A stretch of DNA of 64,000 nt from JACVRN01 sp035276685 (GTDB lineage: Bacteria > Acidobacteriota > Blastocatellia > Pyrinomonadales > Pyrinomonadaceae), in assembly GCA_035276685.1 (NCBI GenBank), contig DATELK010000165.1, forward strand, positions 1-64,000, given 5' to 3'. Shown here one piece after another: positions 16,244-25,174 of this stretch; the first letter of the stretch is position 1, and each line of letters begins with the position of its first letter. The position numbers and the translations under genes were made by a program. The notes under the pieces are model-generated. The model had not been told where the DNA came from. It saw nothing but the letters and a program-made list of their open reading frames with translations, and ran no database searches.

Positions 16244-17798
16244 TGTCTTTCGCGTCCAGCCGCTTGATGCGCCCGTCCGTGCGCGGCGCGATTGATTTGG
16301 TTGCGGCGATGGCTTTCCTCAAGATTTCCGGCGCTCGCTCGGCCTGCTCCGGCTTAATCAAGAAGCGCTGGTTCTGAAGCACCTTGTAATCGTCGCCGCC
16401 TTCCACGGCCATGAAGGTGGTCGTGGCGAGCGTGTAAGTTTTCCTGTCGTCAAGCGGCTGTCCACCGACTGTGATTTCCGTGACGCGAGAGCCTGCGGGC
16501 CGACGCGCGTCGAAGGTGAAGCGAAGCCCCGATACCTGCGGGAACCTTCCGGGCTGCGCGTCTTCGCGGCTGCGGCTGACGCCGTGCTCAAGCGCCGCGC
16601 GAATGGTCGCGCCTGTCACCTCAAGCTTCACGACGGGATTTGGGAAGGGCAGGATTGAGAGCACGTCGCGCCTTGTTAGCTCGCCCGCTTCTATGACCGT
16701 GTCGGCGCGAATCGAGCCGCCGTTTAAGATGACCACGTCCGCTCCCGTCTGCGCGCGGAAGGCGTCCGCGATAAGGTTGCCGACGTTTGTTTCCTCGGAG
16801 CGGCTGGGCTCGTCGCGCGCTTCGAGCGCCACGTCCGTGCGGCCAACGGGCTCGTCCAGCTCCTTCAGCAGCTTCTCGTACTTACGCACGACGGGAGCGA
16901 ACGAAGGGTCGTCCGCAATCTCGTTCGTGATGGGGATTGCTTCCCAGTCGATGCTTTCGAGCTTTCCGCTCGCGGCGTAGATGTTGAGCTGGACGCGCGC
17001 CATCTCTCGCGCATCCGAAGTCATCTTGAAGATGGGCGTGCGCCCCGAAAGGGATTCGAGCAGCGTGTGCTCGTGCCCGCCTATGATTACGTCGAAGTCG
17101 GCGCAGCGCGCAAGCTCCTTGTCTTCGCGCATCGTCAGGTGTGTAAGACCAATGACGACGCTCGCCCCGCGCGAGCGCATCTCCGGCACAAGACGACGCG
17201 CCACTTCGCAGGGGCTTTGAAACTCCACGTCGGGGCCGGGCCGCGAGGTCGTCTTCGTCTCGGGCAGCACAAGGCCAATGATGCCAATCTTGACGCCTTC
17301 AAACTCGCGTATCACGTAGGGCGGCGTGTCCGCGAAGGTCTTCCCCGTCTTTTTGTCAATCACGTTTGCGCCCAGCCAGCCGAAGCGCGACTCCTTCATG
17401 CGCTCCTTCAAAACGTCCGGGCCGAAGTCGAACTCGTGATTGCCGAAGACGGAGTAATCCAGCCCCACGGCGTTCCACGCGTCAATCATCTGCGCGCCCT
17501 TGTAGGTCAGCGACTCGACCGAAGGCGAGATGGTGTCACCCGAAAGCAGAAAGAGCGTGTTCGGCGTCTTCTCCATAATCTGCTTGCGAAGGGTCGAGAC
17601 TCGGGCCAGCCCGCCGCGCGTGCCACGGTCTGCCGGAGTGAAGCGATAAACGTCGTTCACTTGCAGCAGGACTACGCTCACTATGCGCTCTTCCTGCTTC
17701 TGCGCCTGCTGCTGAGAGAAAGCGCACTCAGCCGCCACGAATAGAATGAAAAGGAGAATGAAAGCGCCGCTTCTCTTGCGGCCGGTGATGAGCTTCAT
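16233..17798 (-). CDS. 5'-nucleotidase / UshA-family metallophosphatase, exported
   Basis: 521 residues. Signal peptide (about 1-30, ending AFSQ). N-terminal metallophosphatase domain: LLQVNDVYR (modified D-x-H/N metal motif), LLSGDTISPS, VFGNHEFDFG, IGLTHLT and IGGHEH. C-terminal 5'-nucleotidase domain (about 330-500) with NGGSIRADT. It hydrolyses nucleotides or related phosphoesters in the periplasm. It heads a minus-strand cluster with the TPR and TonB_C genes, divergent from the aminopeptidase gene. Confidence 0.93.
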   Translation of the reverse strand: MKLITGRKRSGAFILLFILFVAAECAFSQQQAQKQEERIVSVVLLQVNDVYRFTPADRGTRGGLARVSTLRKQIMEKTPNTLFLLSGDTISPSVESLTYKGAQMIDAWNAVGLDYSVFGNHEFDFGPDVLKERMKESRFGWLGANVIDKKTGKTFADTPPYVIREFEGVKIGIIGLVLPETKTTSRPGPDVEFQSPCEVARRLVPEMRSRGASVVIGLTHLTMREDKELARCADFDVIIGGHEHTLLESLSGRTPIFKMTSDAREMARVQLNIYAASGKLESIDWEAIPITNEIADDPSFAPVVRKYEKLLKELDEPVGRTDVALEARDEPSRSEETNVGNLIADAFRAQTGADVVILNGGSIRADTVIEAGELTRRDVLSILPFPNPVVKLEVTGATIRAALEHGVSRSREDAQPGRFPQVSGLRFTFDARRPAGSRVTEITVGGQPLDDRKTYTLATTTFMAVEGGDDYKVLQNQRFLIKPEQAERAPEILRKAIAATKSIAPRTDGRIKRLDAKDSGK

Positions 17799-17925
17799 CT
17801 TAAGCCAGGCCCGCCTCTATTTTTTTAATGCCGACTGGTGAGCTATTGAATTCTTGAATTATACTCAGTTCAAGCAACACGCGCCAACTTCTGCTTTTTC
17901 TATAAGAGGTGGTCTTTAAGATTTT

Positions 17926-19404
17926 ATGAACGATACACGTCAGCTACAGATAGAGTTGTCCGAGCGTCTGCCGGAATTATCACAGGATGCGGCGGTAGCC
18001 GCCTGCGTCTTCGAGGACGGAAGCGTCGAAGCGTCCGAGGCTTTTATCAAGAGCGCGTGCGAGCGGCTTTTGCAGGACGGCGAGTTTAAGGGAGAAGAGG
18101 AAACGTCGCTTCTCTTTCACTCGCAGGACGCGGAGGGCGCACGCCGCATAATGCTTCTGGGCGCAGGCCCAAGAGCCGCCTTTGACGCCTCCGTGTTAAG
18201 ACGCGCGGCGGGCATGGCCGTCAGACAGGCACGCGCGGCGGGCATCAGGCGTCTCTCTCTTCTGCTTCCCGGCCCGGCCAATGACAAAGCCCTCTCGCGC
18301 GCAGCAACAGAAGGCGCTGTGCTTGGCCTTTATGAGAACGACTTTTATCAGAATCATGAAGAGCAGAGCCGGCCCTTGGAGACGCTGACAATCGTCGCGG
18401 GTGAAGTGAATGAAGAGCTGCGCGCCGAAGTCGAGCGCGGGCGAATCGTGGCGGAGAGTGCCAACTGGACGCGCACGCTTTCGGACGAGCCGGGCGCAAC
18501 GCTTCCGCCGAGAGAGTTCGCGCGACGCGCCGCAGAGATGGCCGTAGAGTTCGGCCTCGTCACGGAGTCGCTGAACGCGGAAGAGATTCAGGCGCGCGGG
18601 ATGGGCGCGCTGTGGGGAGTCGGCAAAGGCTCGGACAACGAGCCCGCGCTGATTGTCCTGCGCTACGAGCCGGAAGAAGCGGCCGACTCACAAGAGCTTT
18701 GGGCTTTCGTTGGCAAGGGAATCACCTTCGACACGGGCGGCATCTCCATCAAGCACGGCCTTGACATGTACGAGATGAAGGCCGACATGGCAGGAGGCGC
18801 GGCAGTTCTCGGCGCGATGCGCGCCATAGCTCAACTGAAGCCTCGCCGCCGCGTAGTCGGCATAGTTCCCGCCGCGGAGAACATGCCTTCGGGCCGCTCA
18901 ATCAAGCCGGGCGACGTAGTACGCACGCTCGCAGGCTACAACGTGGAAGTGGTGGACACGGACGCAGAAGGCCGTCTGGTCCTGATTGACGGCATAGCTT
19001 ACGCCCGACAGCTTGGAGCGACACGCATAGTTGACCTCGCCACCCTGACAGGCTCCGTCATAGTAGCTCTTGGCAATCATCGTGCGGGCCTCTTCAGCAA
19101 CAACGACGAATGGGCCGCGCGTGTCATGGAAGCTGCCGCAAGCGCGGGCGAGCCTGTCTGGCGCATGCCCGTCAGCGACGACTACAAGAAGCGCATAGAA
19201 TCGGACGTGGCAGATTTCAAGAACTACGGCGGGAGGCCTGACGCAACGGCGGCGGCTCTGCTGCTGAGTAAGTTTGCAAAGGATACGCCCTGGGCTCACC
19301 TGGACATAGCTGGCACTTCCTGGAACGACGACCCCGCGCCACACGCTCCCAAAGGCAGCACGGGCACAGGCGTTCGGACGCTCGTTGAGCTTGTCTGCGG
19401 TTGA
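17926..19404 (+). CDS. pepA: Leucyl aminopeptidase (M17)
   Basis: 492 residues, the usual size. N-terminal macro-like domain (about 1-170), C-terminal catalytic domain with GKGITFDTGGISIK (metal-binding Lys/Asp), the MKADMAGGAAV block and the M17 signature DTDAEGRLVL (about 345-354). A di-zinc cytoplasmic exopeptidase, normally hexameric, releasing N-terminal residues from peptides. ATG 17926 follows AAGAGGTGG. Confidence 0.95.
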   Translation: MNDTRQLQIELSERLPELSQDAAVAACVFEDGSVEASEAFIKSACERLLQDGEFKGEEETSLLFHSQDAEGARRIMLLGAGPRAAFDASVLRRAAGMAVRQARAAGIRRLSLLLPGPANDKALSRAATEGAVLGLYENDFYQNHEEQSRPLETLTIVAGEVNEELRAEVERGRIVAESANWTRTLSDEPGATLPPREFARRAAEMAVEFGLVTESLNAEEIQARGMGALWGVGKGSDNEPALIVLRYEPEEAADSQELWAFVGKGITFDTGGISIKHGLDMYEMKADMAGGAAVLGAMRAIAQLKPRRRVVGIVPAAENMPSGRSIKPGDVVRTLAGYNVEVVDTDAEGRLVLIDGIAYARQLGATRIVDLATLTGSVIVALGNHRAGLFSNNDEWAARVMEAAASAGEPVWRMPVSDDYKKRIESDVADFKNYGGRPDATAAALLLSKFAKDTPWAHLDIAGTSWNDDPAPHAPKGSTGTGVRTLVELVCG

Positions 19405-19464
19405 TTGTGAGACGAAAAGATTGAGAGCGCTTTTAGAATGAGCAGGGATGAGGCAGCATGTTAT

Positions 19465-19785
19465 TTATCGTCTGGCCTTCTTGCGCTCCTTAATCAGGTT
19501 GTACCTCAGCAGCCTGTCGTCTATGGCCTTTCTGATTTCGCGCCTCTCTTCTTCAGTAGAGCAGGTAGACAACTCCGCCCTCAACGCCTCTGCCTCTCTG
19601 AGCAGCTCCAGCTCTTCAGGCAAAATGTTCGCGTCCTTCAGGAGCTTGTGGCCCAGTCGCATCTCTTCAGGCGTGGCAAAGTAGCTTGTGAGGTCAACGG
19701 GCTGGCCGCTCCCGGAAAGGTTATCGAACTCGCCCCGCTCCATAGCCTCTCTAATCATCTTGTCCACAAGCTTTTCTACTGACAT
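19465..19785 (-). CDS. DUF1992 (DnaJ-C28-like) protein
   Basis: 106 residues matching DUF1992: SVEKLVDKMIREAMERGEFDNL then GSGQPVDL, and a helical C-terminus with RYNLIKERKKARR. The domain is found alone in bacteria and in eukaryotic DNAJC28; function unknown. Small, soluble and single-gene, convergent with pepA. Confidence 0.88.
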   Translation of the reverse strand: MSVEKLVDKMIREAMERGEFDNLSGSGQPVDLTSYFATPEEMRLGHKLLKDANILPEELELLREAEALRAELSTCSTEEERREIRKAIDDRLLRYNLIKERKKARR

Positions 19786-19905
19786 AACGCCTCCCCGCTC
19801 GACTTCAGCAGTTTTCCGTTAGATGCGAGCAGGGCACGCTCGCGTCGCCTGAGAGAATCTTATCAACTTGCTATAATAACAGCTCGAAACGGGGCGCAAG
19901 AATTG

Positions 19906-20970
19906 ATGGACGAGACGATTTTCCTGACAGGCTTTCCGGGCTTCATAGCGGGCCGACTGGTCAAGCGGCTGGCCGAGGGCGAAGCGCGCTTTATGCTTCT
20001 GGTACAACCTGCCTTGAAGGAGCGCGCACTAGAGGAGATAAAGCGTCTGGCCGAAGAGACCGGAGCGAGCGAGAGCCGCTTTCGCATCATAGAAGGCGAC
20101 ATCACCAGAGAGGACTTGGGTATGGAGCCCGCCGAGCGTGAAGCCGCGCGCTCTGAAACGACCACGCTCTTTCATCTCGCAGCCGTTTACGACCTCGCGG
20201 TGGCGTCTGACGTAGCACACCTGGTCAACGTGGAAGGCACGCGCAACGTCAACCGCTTCGCACGCTCTTTGAAAAGCTTGCGTCGTTATCACTACGTCTC
20301 CACCTGTTACGTCGCGGGAAAACGAAAGGGGCTGATTCTGGAAGACGAGCTTCGCCACGACGCGGGCTTTCGCAATCACTACGAAGAGACGAAATATCTG
20401 GCGGAGATGGAGGTGGACGAGCTGAAACGGGAGCTTCCCGTGACGATTCATCGACCGTCCGTGGTCTGCGGCGATTCCCGCACGGGCGAGACGGCGAAGT
20501 ACGACGGCGTCTACTACCTGATTCAATACCTGCGCATGCGCCCGCGCCTTCTCTCCCTCGTCAACATAGGCAACCATAAGGTGCGGCTGAATCTGGTGCC
20601 GGTGGATTTCGTGGTAGAGGCTATGGCTACGCTGGCCGGGGACGAGCTTGCGGTGGGCGCGACTGTTCAACTGGCAGACCCTGAGCCTCTTACCACTCAC
20701 GACCTCTTCGAAGAGATAGCGCGCTCGCTCGCGGGCCGCCACTCTCGCCTGACGGTTCCGCCCAGGCTTGTGCGCCCCTCCCTGATGCTTCCCTTCTCGC
20801 CCGCGCTGACGGGCCTCCCGCACGCCGGAGTCCCTTATTTCTTCATAGACCAGACCTACGACACAACGCGCTCGACAAGGCTCCTTGAGCCGCACGGCAT
20901 ACGCTGCCCGCCCTTTCCGTCTTACGTCAACGCCCTAGTAGATTTCGTCGAGCGCCACCCGAAGCTTTAA
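19906..20970 (+). CDS. NAD(P)-dependent extended SDR, thioester/acyl-CoA reductase-like
   Basis: 354 residues from ATG 19906 (a TTG one codon earlier is also possible). Rossmann motif TGFPGFIAG at the N-terminus, FHLAAVYDLAV, and catalytic YEETK (Tyr-x3-Lys). The arrangement resembles the male-sterility/thioester-reductase group that acts on fatty acyl or peptidyl thioesters, but no carrier-protein domain is attached. A TATAAT sits at 19872-19877 upstream. The C-terminal half (HDLFEEIARSLAGRHSRLTV) is the substrate-binding lobe. Confidence 0.82.
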   Translation: MDETIFLTGFPGFIAGRLVKRLAEGEARFMLLVQPALKERALEEIKRLAEETGASESRFRIIEGDITREDLGMEPAEREAARSETTTLFHLAAVYDLAVASDVAHLVNVEGTRNVNRFARSLKSLRRYHYVSTCYVAGKRKGLILEDELRHDAGFRNHYEETKYLAEMEVDELKRELPVTIHRPSVVCGDSRTGETAKYDGVYYLIQYLRMRPRLLSLVNIGNHKVRLNLVPVDFVVEAMATLAGDELAVGATVQLADPEPLTTHDLFEEIARSLAGRHSRLTVPPRLVRPSLMLPFSPALTGLPHAGVPYFFIDQTYDTTRSTRLLEPHGIRCPPFPSYVNALVDFVERHPKL

Positions 20971-21009
20971 ATATAAAGAGGAGTCTTATCCATACCTCTC
21001 CACGGTCGC

Positions 21010-21042
21010 TTGACAAACTGGCAATTTAGAATTATTCTAAAT
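21010..21042 (+). promoter_or_regulatory. Sigma-70-type promoter with PerR/Fur-type operator
   Basis: TTGACA at 21010-21015, a 17-base spacer, and TATTCT at 21033-21038. Over the -10 lies a perfect 19-base palindrome, ATTTAGAATTATTCTAAAT (21024-21042), with 9-base arms about a central T; this is the 7-1-7 layout of PerR/Fur boxes. Bound repressor would block polymerase directly. The leader to ATG 21058 would be only about 13 bases. Inference: the downstream regulator represses its own operon. Confidence 0.88.
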
Positions 21043-21057
21043 CCAGCTTAAACAATC

Positions 21058-21483
21058 ATGACAAAAGGCAACGGAGTTCAGGGAGGCACAAGGGCGCTGA
21101 CGCCTCAGCGTCAGGTCGTGCTGCGCGTGATTCAGGAGAGCGACAACCACTTGACGGCCAACGAGATTTTCGAGGTCGCGCGACGCCTTCTGCCTTCAAT
21201 CAGCTTTGCGACCGTCTACAACTCTGTGCGCTACCTGAAGGACGCAGGGTTGATACACGAGATTAGCTTCGGCAACGGGGCGAGCCGTTATGACCGCGTG
21301 ACGGACAGGCACGACCACGCCATCTGCACGGAGTGCGGGCGGCTTGAGGACTTTGATTTGACGGCGACGGCAGAGCTGCTGCGCGCCGCTGCTCGCAAGT
21401 CCAGGTTCAAGCCCGAGTCCATTCACCTGACTCTGCGGGGCCTGTGTCCTGACTGCCGCGACAGACGCGAGCGGCAGCCGTAA
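21058..21483 (+). CDS. Fur-family regulator, PerR-like
   Basis: 141 residues. Winged-helix domain (about 10-85: TPQRQVVLRVIQESDNHLTA, then SFATVYNSVRYL) and a dimerisation domain with two CxxC zinc sites (C90TEC93 and C130PDC133). Aligned by eye with PerR, the regulatory metal ligands map to His31, Asp79, His85, His87 and Asp98; the Asp at the last position is PerR-like. It is followed by a peroxiredoxin gene and preceded by a PerR-type box, so it most likely senses peroxide by metal-catalysed oxidation and derepresses this operon. Confidence 0.92.
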   Translation: MTKGNGVQGGTRALTPQRQVVLRVIQESDNHLTANEIFEVARRLLPSISFATVYNSVRYLKDAGLIHEISFGNGASRYDRVTDRHDHAICTECGRLEDFDLTATAELLRAAARKSRFKPESIHLTLRGLCPDCRDRRERQP

Positions 21484-21538
21484 TGAATTTTGAAGAGCAA
21501 TCAAAACATATCTCTTGAAGGGTATTGGAGGAAATTAA

Positions 21539-22105
21539 ATGTCAGCAACTGCACCAGCAACGGAGAGGGCCATGGTAGGACAGCCCGCGCCGGATTTCGA
21601 CATGGCTTCGACCAAAAACATGGAGAAGCTCAACGAGAACGTCAAGCTTTCGGATTACAGGGGCAAGTGGGTAGTGCTCTTGTTCTATCCTTTGGATTTC
21701 ACTTTCGTCTGCCCGACGGAGTTGACCACCTTCTCAGACCGCTACGAGGATTTCGAGGGCATCGGCGCGGACATCATAGGCGTCTCGACCGACTCGGTCT
21801 ATTCGCACAGGGCTTGGCTGCAAACGCCGCGCGACAAGGGCGGCGTGGAAGGCTTGAAGTACCCGCTCGCGGCCGACGCGACAAAGCAGGTGGCGCGCGA
21901 CTACGGCGTGCTCATAGAAGACAAGGGCGTTGCGCTGCGCGGCCTCTTCGTCATAGACCCGGAAGGCATACTGCGCTACAAGGTCGTGCATGACCTCAAC
22001 GTGGGCCGCTCCGCGGAAGAGACCATTCGCGTCATACAGGCGCTTCAGACGGGCGGCCTCTGCCAGGCAGAGTGGAAGCCGGGCCAGGAAACAATCAAAG
22101 CTTAA
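21539..22105 (+). CDS. 2-Cys peroxiredoxin (AhpC/Prx1 type)
   Basis: 188 residues, start ATG 21539 with GGAGG 8-10 bases upstream. Peroxidatic Cys in FTFVCPTE, resolving Cys in GGLCQAEWKPG; FYPLDFTFVCPTEL is the typical-2-Cys signature. It reduces H2O2 and organic peroxides in the cytoplasm. No AhpF gene is present; the thioredoxin-like protein encoded next is the obvious candidate reductant. Member of the PerR-like operon. Confidence 0.95.
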   Translation: MSATAPATERAMVGQPAPDFDMASTKNMEKLNENVKLSDYRGKWVVLLFYPLDFTFVCPTELTTFSDRYEDFEGIGADIIGVSTDSVYSHRAWLQTPRDKGGVEGLKYPLAADATKQVARDYGVLIEDKGVALRGLFVIDPEGILRYKVVHDLNVGRSAEETIRVIQALQTGGLCQAEWKPGQETIKA

Positions 22106-22108
22106 GAG

Positions 22109-22168
22109 CAAGTGACAGGTGATGAGGGACGAGGGATAAGCAATTAGCTTTTCTCTCGTCACTTGTCA
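22109..22168. repeat. Inverted repeat family E
   Basis: AAGTGACAGGTGATGAGGGA CGAGGGATAAG paired imperfectly with CTCTCGTCACTTGTCA, filling the gap between the peroxiredoxin and the thioredoxin-like gene. A single copy in this window; its sequence resembles the other dispersed palindromes in style. Confidence 0.6.
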
Positions 22169-22183
22169 GTGAGGGTTAATGTT

Positions 22184-22678
22184 ATGCCGTTGAGGATAGG
22201 GACGGAGATGCCGTCGCTCGGAGATGCGACGGAGTGGTTTAATGCGACAGAGGCGCACGCCGAGAGCGAGAGCAAGGGGCGTCCGACGCTCGTGCATTTC
22301 TGGGCAGTAAGCTGCGGCATCTGCAAGGACAACATGCCGCGCGTGAACGAGTGGCGCGACGCGAGGCGCGAAGACGGCCTGCGTGTGATAGCAGTTCACA
22401 TGCCTCGCTACGAGGCGGACACGAACGTGGAGGACGTGCGCGAGGCTATAGCGAAGTACAACATCACGGAGCCCTGCGCCGTCGACAACATGCACAAGCT
22501 GCGCGAGGCGTTCAAGAACGAGCAGGGCTATGTCCCGGCCTACTACCTGTTCGACCACGAAGGGAAGCTTCGCTGCTTTGCTGCGGGAGAGCGTGGGCTG
22601 GACATGCTGGCCTCTGCGCTTGAGCGAGTGATGGCGGCGGCGAAGAAGGAGCCGGCACAGTCGGAAGCGACAGCTTAA
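22184..22678 (+). CDS. Thioredoxin/TlpA-like cytoplasmic protein
   Basis: 164 residues from ATG 22184, placed 9 bases after GAGGG; TTG 22163 and GTG 22169 lie in the preceding repeat. Thioredoxin-fold with redox motif SCGICKDNMP, an unusual CGIC active site in place of CGPC or CxPC. No signal peptide, so it acts in the cytoplasm unlike most TlpA proteins. An Ala/Glu-rich tail ends the protein. Its place after the peroxiredoxin suggests it recycles the oxidised enzyme (inference). Confidence 0.85.
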   Translation: MPLRIGTEMPSLGDATEWFNATEAHAESESKGRPTLVHFWAVSCGICKDNMPRVNEWRDARREDGLRVIAVHMPRYEADTNVEDVREAIAKYNITEPCAVDNMHKLREAFKNEQGYVPAYYLFDHEGKLRCFAAGERGLDMLASALERVMAAAKKEPAQSEATA

Positions 22679-22709
22679 AAGCCAAGCCTCAAAGACTTCA
22701 TCAAAGTCT

Positions 22710-22768
22710 AAAAGAGAGAGCGCGTGTGAGAAGCTCAAGCAGCTTCTCGACACGCGCTCTCTCTTTTT
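22710..22768. terminator. Strong bidirectional terminator
   Basis: Long hairpin AAAGAGAGAGCGCGTGTGAG AAGCT / AGCTTCTC GACACGCGCTCTCTCTTTTT with a 5-base loop. It has T runs in both directions and closes the PerR-like operon on the plus strand and the DUF4112 gene on the minus strand. Confidence 0.92.
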
Positions 22769-22786
22769 CCTTTCGCGCCTGACGCT

Positions 22787-23332
22787 TTAGCTGAACTGCT
22801 TCACCACGAGGCTCAGCAGATAGATGGTGATGCTCACAGAGGCTATGAGGAGCGCAATCAGCGTCGCGATGATGAGCCCCACAAAGAGCCAGTCGCTTAT
22901 TCTCCCTTTTCGCGCCTCTTCCTTGGAGACGGTGGCGCGGCGGCGAATCAGCTCCATGTTCATCTGGTTAGACTTCCAGGCCGCGTCGAACAGGTCGCCG
23001 ACAAGCGGCACGGCCCCGAGCACGTAATCTATGCCTATGTTGAAGCCCATGCGAAGGAGCGTGATTTTCGGGACGCGATAGCGAACGGCCGCCGCCAGTA
23101 TGTAGAAGGAGGCGAGGCTCGTGATAGTATCGCCGACGCCCGGAATCAGTCCGACGATGGCGTCCAGCCCGAAGCGCCAGCCGAGGCCCGGAATGCGGAA
23201 GAGCCCGTCCATCCAGCGGCTCAACTGGTCAAGGCTCTCTTCGACCTCGACGGAGCGTGCGCGCTCAAGACCATCGCGTCTGGCGATTCCTTCGGCCGCA
23301 GCCCTTACTCTCTCCATAGTTCTTGAAGACAT
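22787..23332 (-). CDS. DUF4112 membrane protein
   Basis: 181 residues. Signature LGWRFGLDAIVGLIPGVGD and a repeat of it, GFNIGIDYVLGAVPLVGDLF, plus hydrophobic segments at about 65-85 and 148-178. Recognised as DUF4112 (COG-level family of bacteria and plants), function unknown. It starts 27 bases after the stop of the peptidase gene and may be co-transcribed with it. Confidence 0.88.
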   Translation of the reverse strand: MSSRTMERVRAAAEGIARRDGLERARSVEVEESLDQLSRWMDGLFRIPGLGWRFGLDAIVGLIPGVGDTITSLASFYILAAAVRYRVPKITLLRMGFNIGIDYVLGAVPLVGDLFDAAWKSNQMNMELIRRRATVSKEEARKGRISDWLFVGLIIATLIALLIASVSITIYLLSLVVKQFS

Positions 23333-23359
23333 CCGTACTTCTCCTTACCGTAAAACTCT

Positions 23360-25174
23360 CTAACGCAGCCGCGTCATCTGCTGCCAGAAGAATTTGCCCA
23401 GACGCGCGAAGGCGTTGCCGCCCCCGTCGTTCTTAGATGCGCTCTGAGGGATGCCAAGCTCAAGGGCAAGCTTCGGGTCTGGCGGCGCTATGTCCTGGTC
23501 GCCGCGCTTCTGCGAGAGCCAGCGCGAGAAGGTGCGCGCAACCGTGCGCCGCTGCTCTATGGGAGCCTCTGCTATAAAACTCCCGCGCAGGTCGTCCAGC
23601 TCTGCAACCTCCAGCCGGTTAGCATTGTAGTAGCTCCTCAGGGCCGCGAAGAATTTCTCGTCGCCCATCAGGCTGCGAAGCGCGGCGAACATCAAAGCGC
23701 CCTTGCTTGAGACGATGGCGGAGTACTGGAAGGAGTTCCGGTACTCGCGCGACGCGCGGTCGGCTTCCATGTCCTCGCCGCCAAAGGTGCGATAGATTTT
23801 GTAGACGCCCCGCAGCTGGTCGTCCAGCGCCGCCTCTGCACGCTCCGGCCCATGTACCTCCTTGTAGTATAGAAGCGCAGACCAGTTAGCGAGGGCTTCA
23901 TCAAGCACGGGCGAGCGCTCGGGGTCGTTGCCCACGGCCATCCCCCACCACTGGTGCGCGACTACGTGCGCGACAGTAAATTCCAGACTGTCTTCCAGAG
24001 AGGCACGCTGCTCGCGCACTATCTCCGGCAGGTTACGCATCGTGGGCGAATCGAAATCCACGTAGAAGGCCGATGCAATGACGGAGAAGGACGAGAACTC
24101 TGCCGAGCCTAGTCCGGCGACGAGCGGCGCTTCCGCGACCGTGATGGACTTAAAGGGCAAGGGGCCGAAGCGCACGGTGTACGCGCGCACGGCTTCACCG
24201 GCTATGCCGAGCACGCGGCGGCCTATGGCCTCGTGTCCTTCCGTGAAGATGGAGCGCACGGTGACGCCGCTCACGCTTCGCTCTTCCGAGCGAAGGCTGC
24301 GACCTGCGATGACGGCGAAGCTTCGCATGTTCTCGCCCGCGAAGACGCGCGTCTGAGAGGCTTCACTCCCATCCTGCTTCGCCGCTACTTCTTCGCCGGA
24401 AGTAAAGAGCGGGAGTCCTGCGGGAGTGCGTATCTCCACGCGGTAGTCGGCAACGTCCGCGTAAAGCGGGTCGCCAATGCTCTGCTCAATCTTGCGCTGC
24501 CAGTCGTCGCCTTCGCGCGCGGCAAGAATCGGATAGCTAGTGCCAAGCAGCAGCACGCCGCGCGAGCTTAAGTTCATGTCGCGTGCGCGTCGCAGCTCTC
24601 GCTCGCCGCGAAGCACAGCTCCCACCTGCTGAACAAGGTGCGCGAGCAGGCCCGTCTCGTCCGGGTCAATCTCTGGAACGCTGCCCTTGAACTCTATGAA
24701 GATTTCCGTGGAGGCTCCTGCCGCCACAGATTCGCGCAGCATGACGCGCAGCGTCTTTCCCTGCTCTTCCATCACGAAGGGAAGCGGCTCTTTCGTGCGC
24801 GCTGAGCTGACGGTGACAATCTCAAGTCGCGGCTCGTCGGGGGCCGTGTCAGGATTCGAAGCCGCAGAAGTTGCGGGCTGAGACGAGCGCTGAACAGGCG
24901 CACGCATGTTCGGGTATAGATGAAAGTAGAGCGTGTTGGTCGAGCGGTCGCTCGTGTTAACCCACCGAAGCCGCTCCGTGCCTGTATAGGTTCTGGCGGC
25001 TGCGTCCAAATCGAGCGTGACATGGTAGTGCGTGCGACTAAGAGCCGCCTTCGGGCCAGCCTTCTGAGCAGTCGCGTCCATGCAAGCGACTGCGAGCAGC
25101 AGAAGGCAGAGCGCGGCCCTCATGCTGCTAAAAGCAACCGGCCCATAAAAAGCTTGTACGACCAATTTTTTCAA
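23360..25174 (-). CDS. M1-family-like aminopeptidase, degenerate HExxH
   Basis: 604 residues. TTG start at 25174, overlapping the upstream stop (TTGA) and preceded by AAGGGAGAG. Signal peptide to about residue 37; M1-like beta domain (about 45-250), then the peptidase domain with GLGSAEF at the GAMEN position (Glu359) and H403VVAHQWWG at the zinc site, with DEALANW (Glu426) as third ligand. The canonical motif is HExxH; here the general-base Glu is Val404, which the DNA clearly reads as GTA. It should bind zinc poorly catalytically, so it is either a pseudo-peptidase or a mutated one. Confidence 0.85.
   Translation of the reverse strand: MKKLVVQAFYGPVAFSSMRAALCLLLLAVACMDATAQKAGPKAALSRTHYHVTLDLDAAARTYTGTERLRWVNTSDRSTNTLYFHLYPNMRAPVQRSSQPATSAASNPDTAPDEPRLEIVTVSSARTKEPLPFVMEEQGKTLRVMLRESVAAGASTEIFIEFKGSVPEIDPDETGLLAHLVQQVGAVLRGERELRRARDMNLSSRGVLLLGTSYPILAAREGDDWQRKIEQSIGDPLYADVADYRVEIRTPAGLPLFTSGEEVAAKQDGSEASQTRVFAGENMRSFAVIAGRSLRSEERSVSGVTVRSIFTEGHEAIGRRVLGIAGEAVRAYTVRFGPLPFKSITVAEAPLVAGLGSAEFSSFSVIASAFYVDFDSPTMRNLPEIVREQRASLEDSLEFTVAHVVAHQWWGMAVGNDPERSPVLDEALANWSALLYYKEVHGPERAEAALDDQLRGVYKIYRTFGGEDMEADRASREYRNSFQYSAIVSSKGALMFAALRSLMGDEKFFAALRSYYNANRLEVAELDDLRGSFIAEAPIEQRRTVARTFSRWLSQKRGDQDIAPPDPKLALELGIPQSASKNDGGGNAFARLGKFFWQQMTRLR

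Noticed and set aside
19872..19877. TATAAT as a firm promoter for the SDR gene
   Set aside because: No acceptable -35 element lies 16-18 bases upstream, so it is only mentioned in the gene entry.
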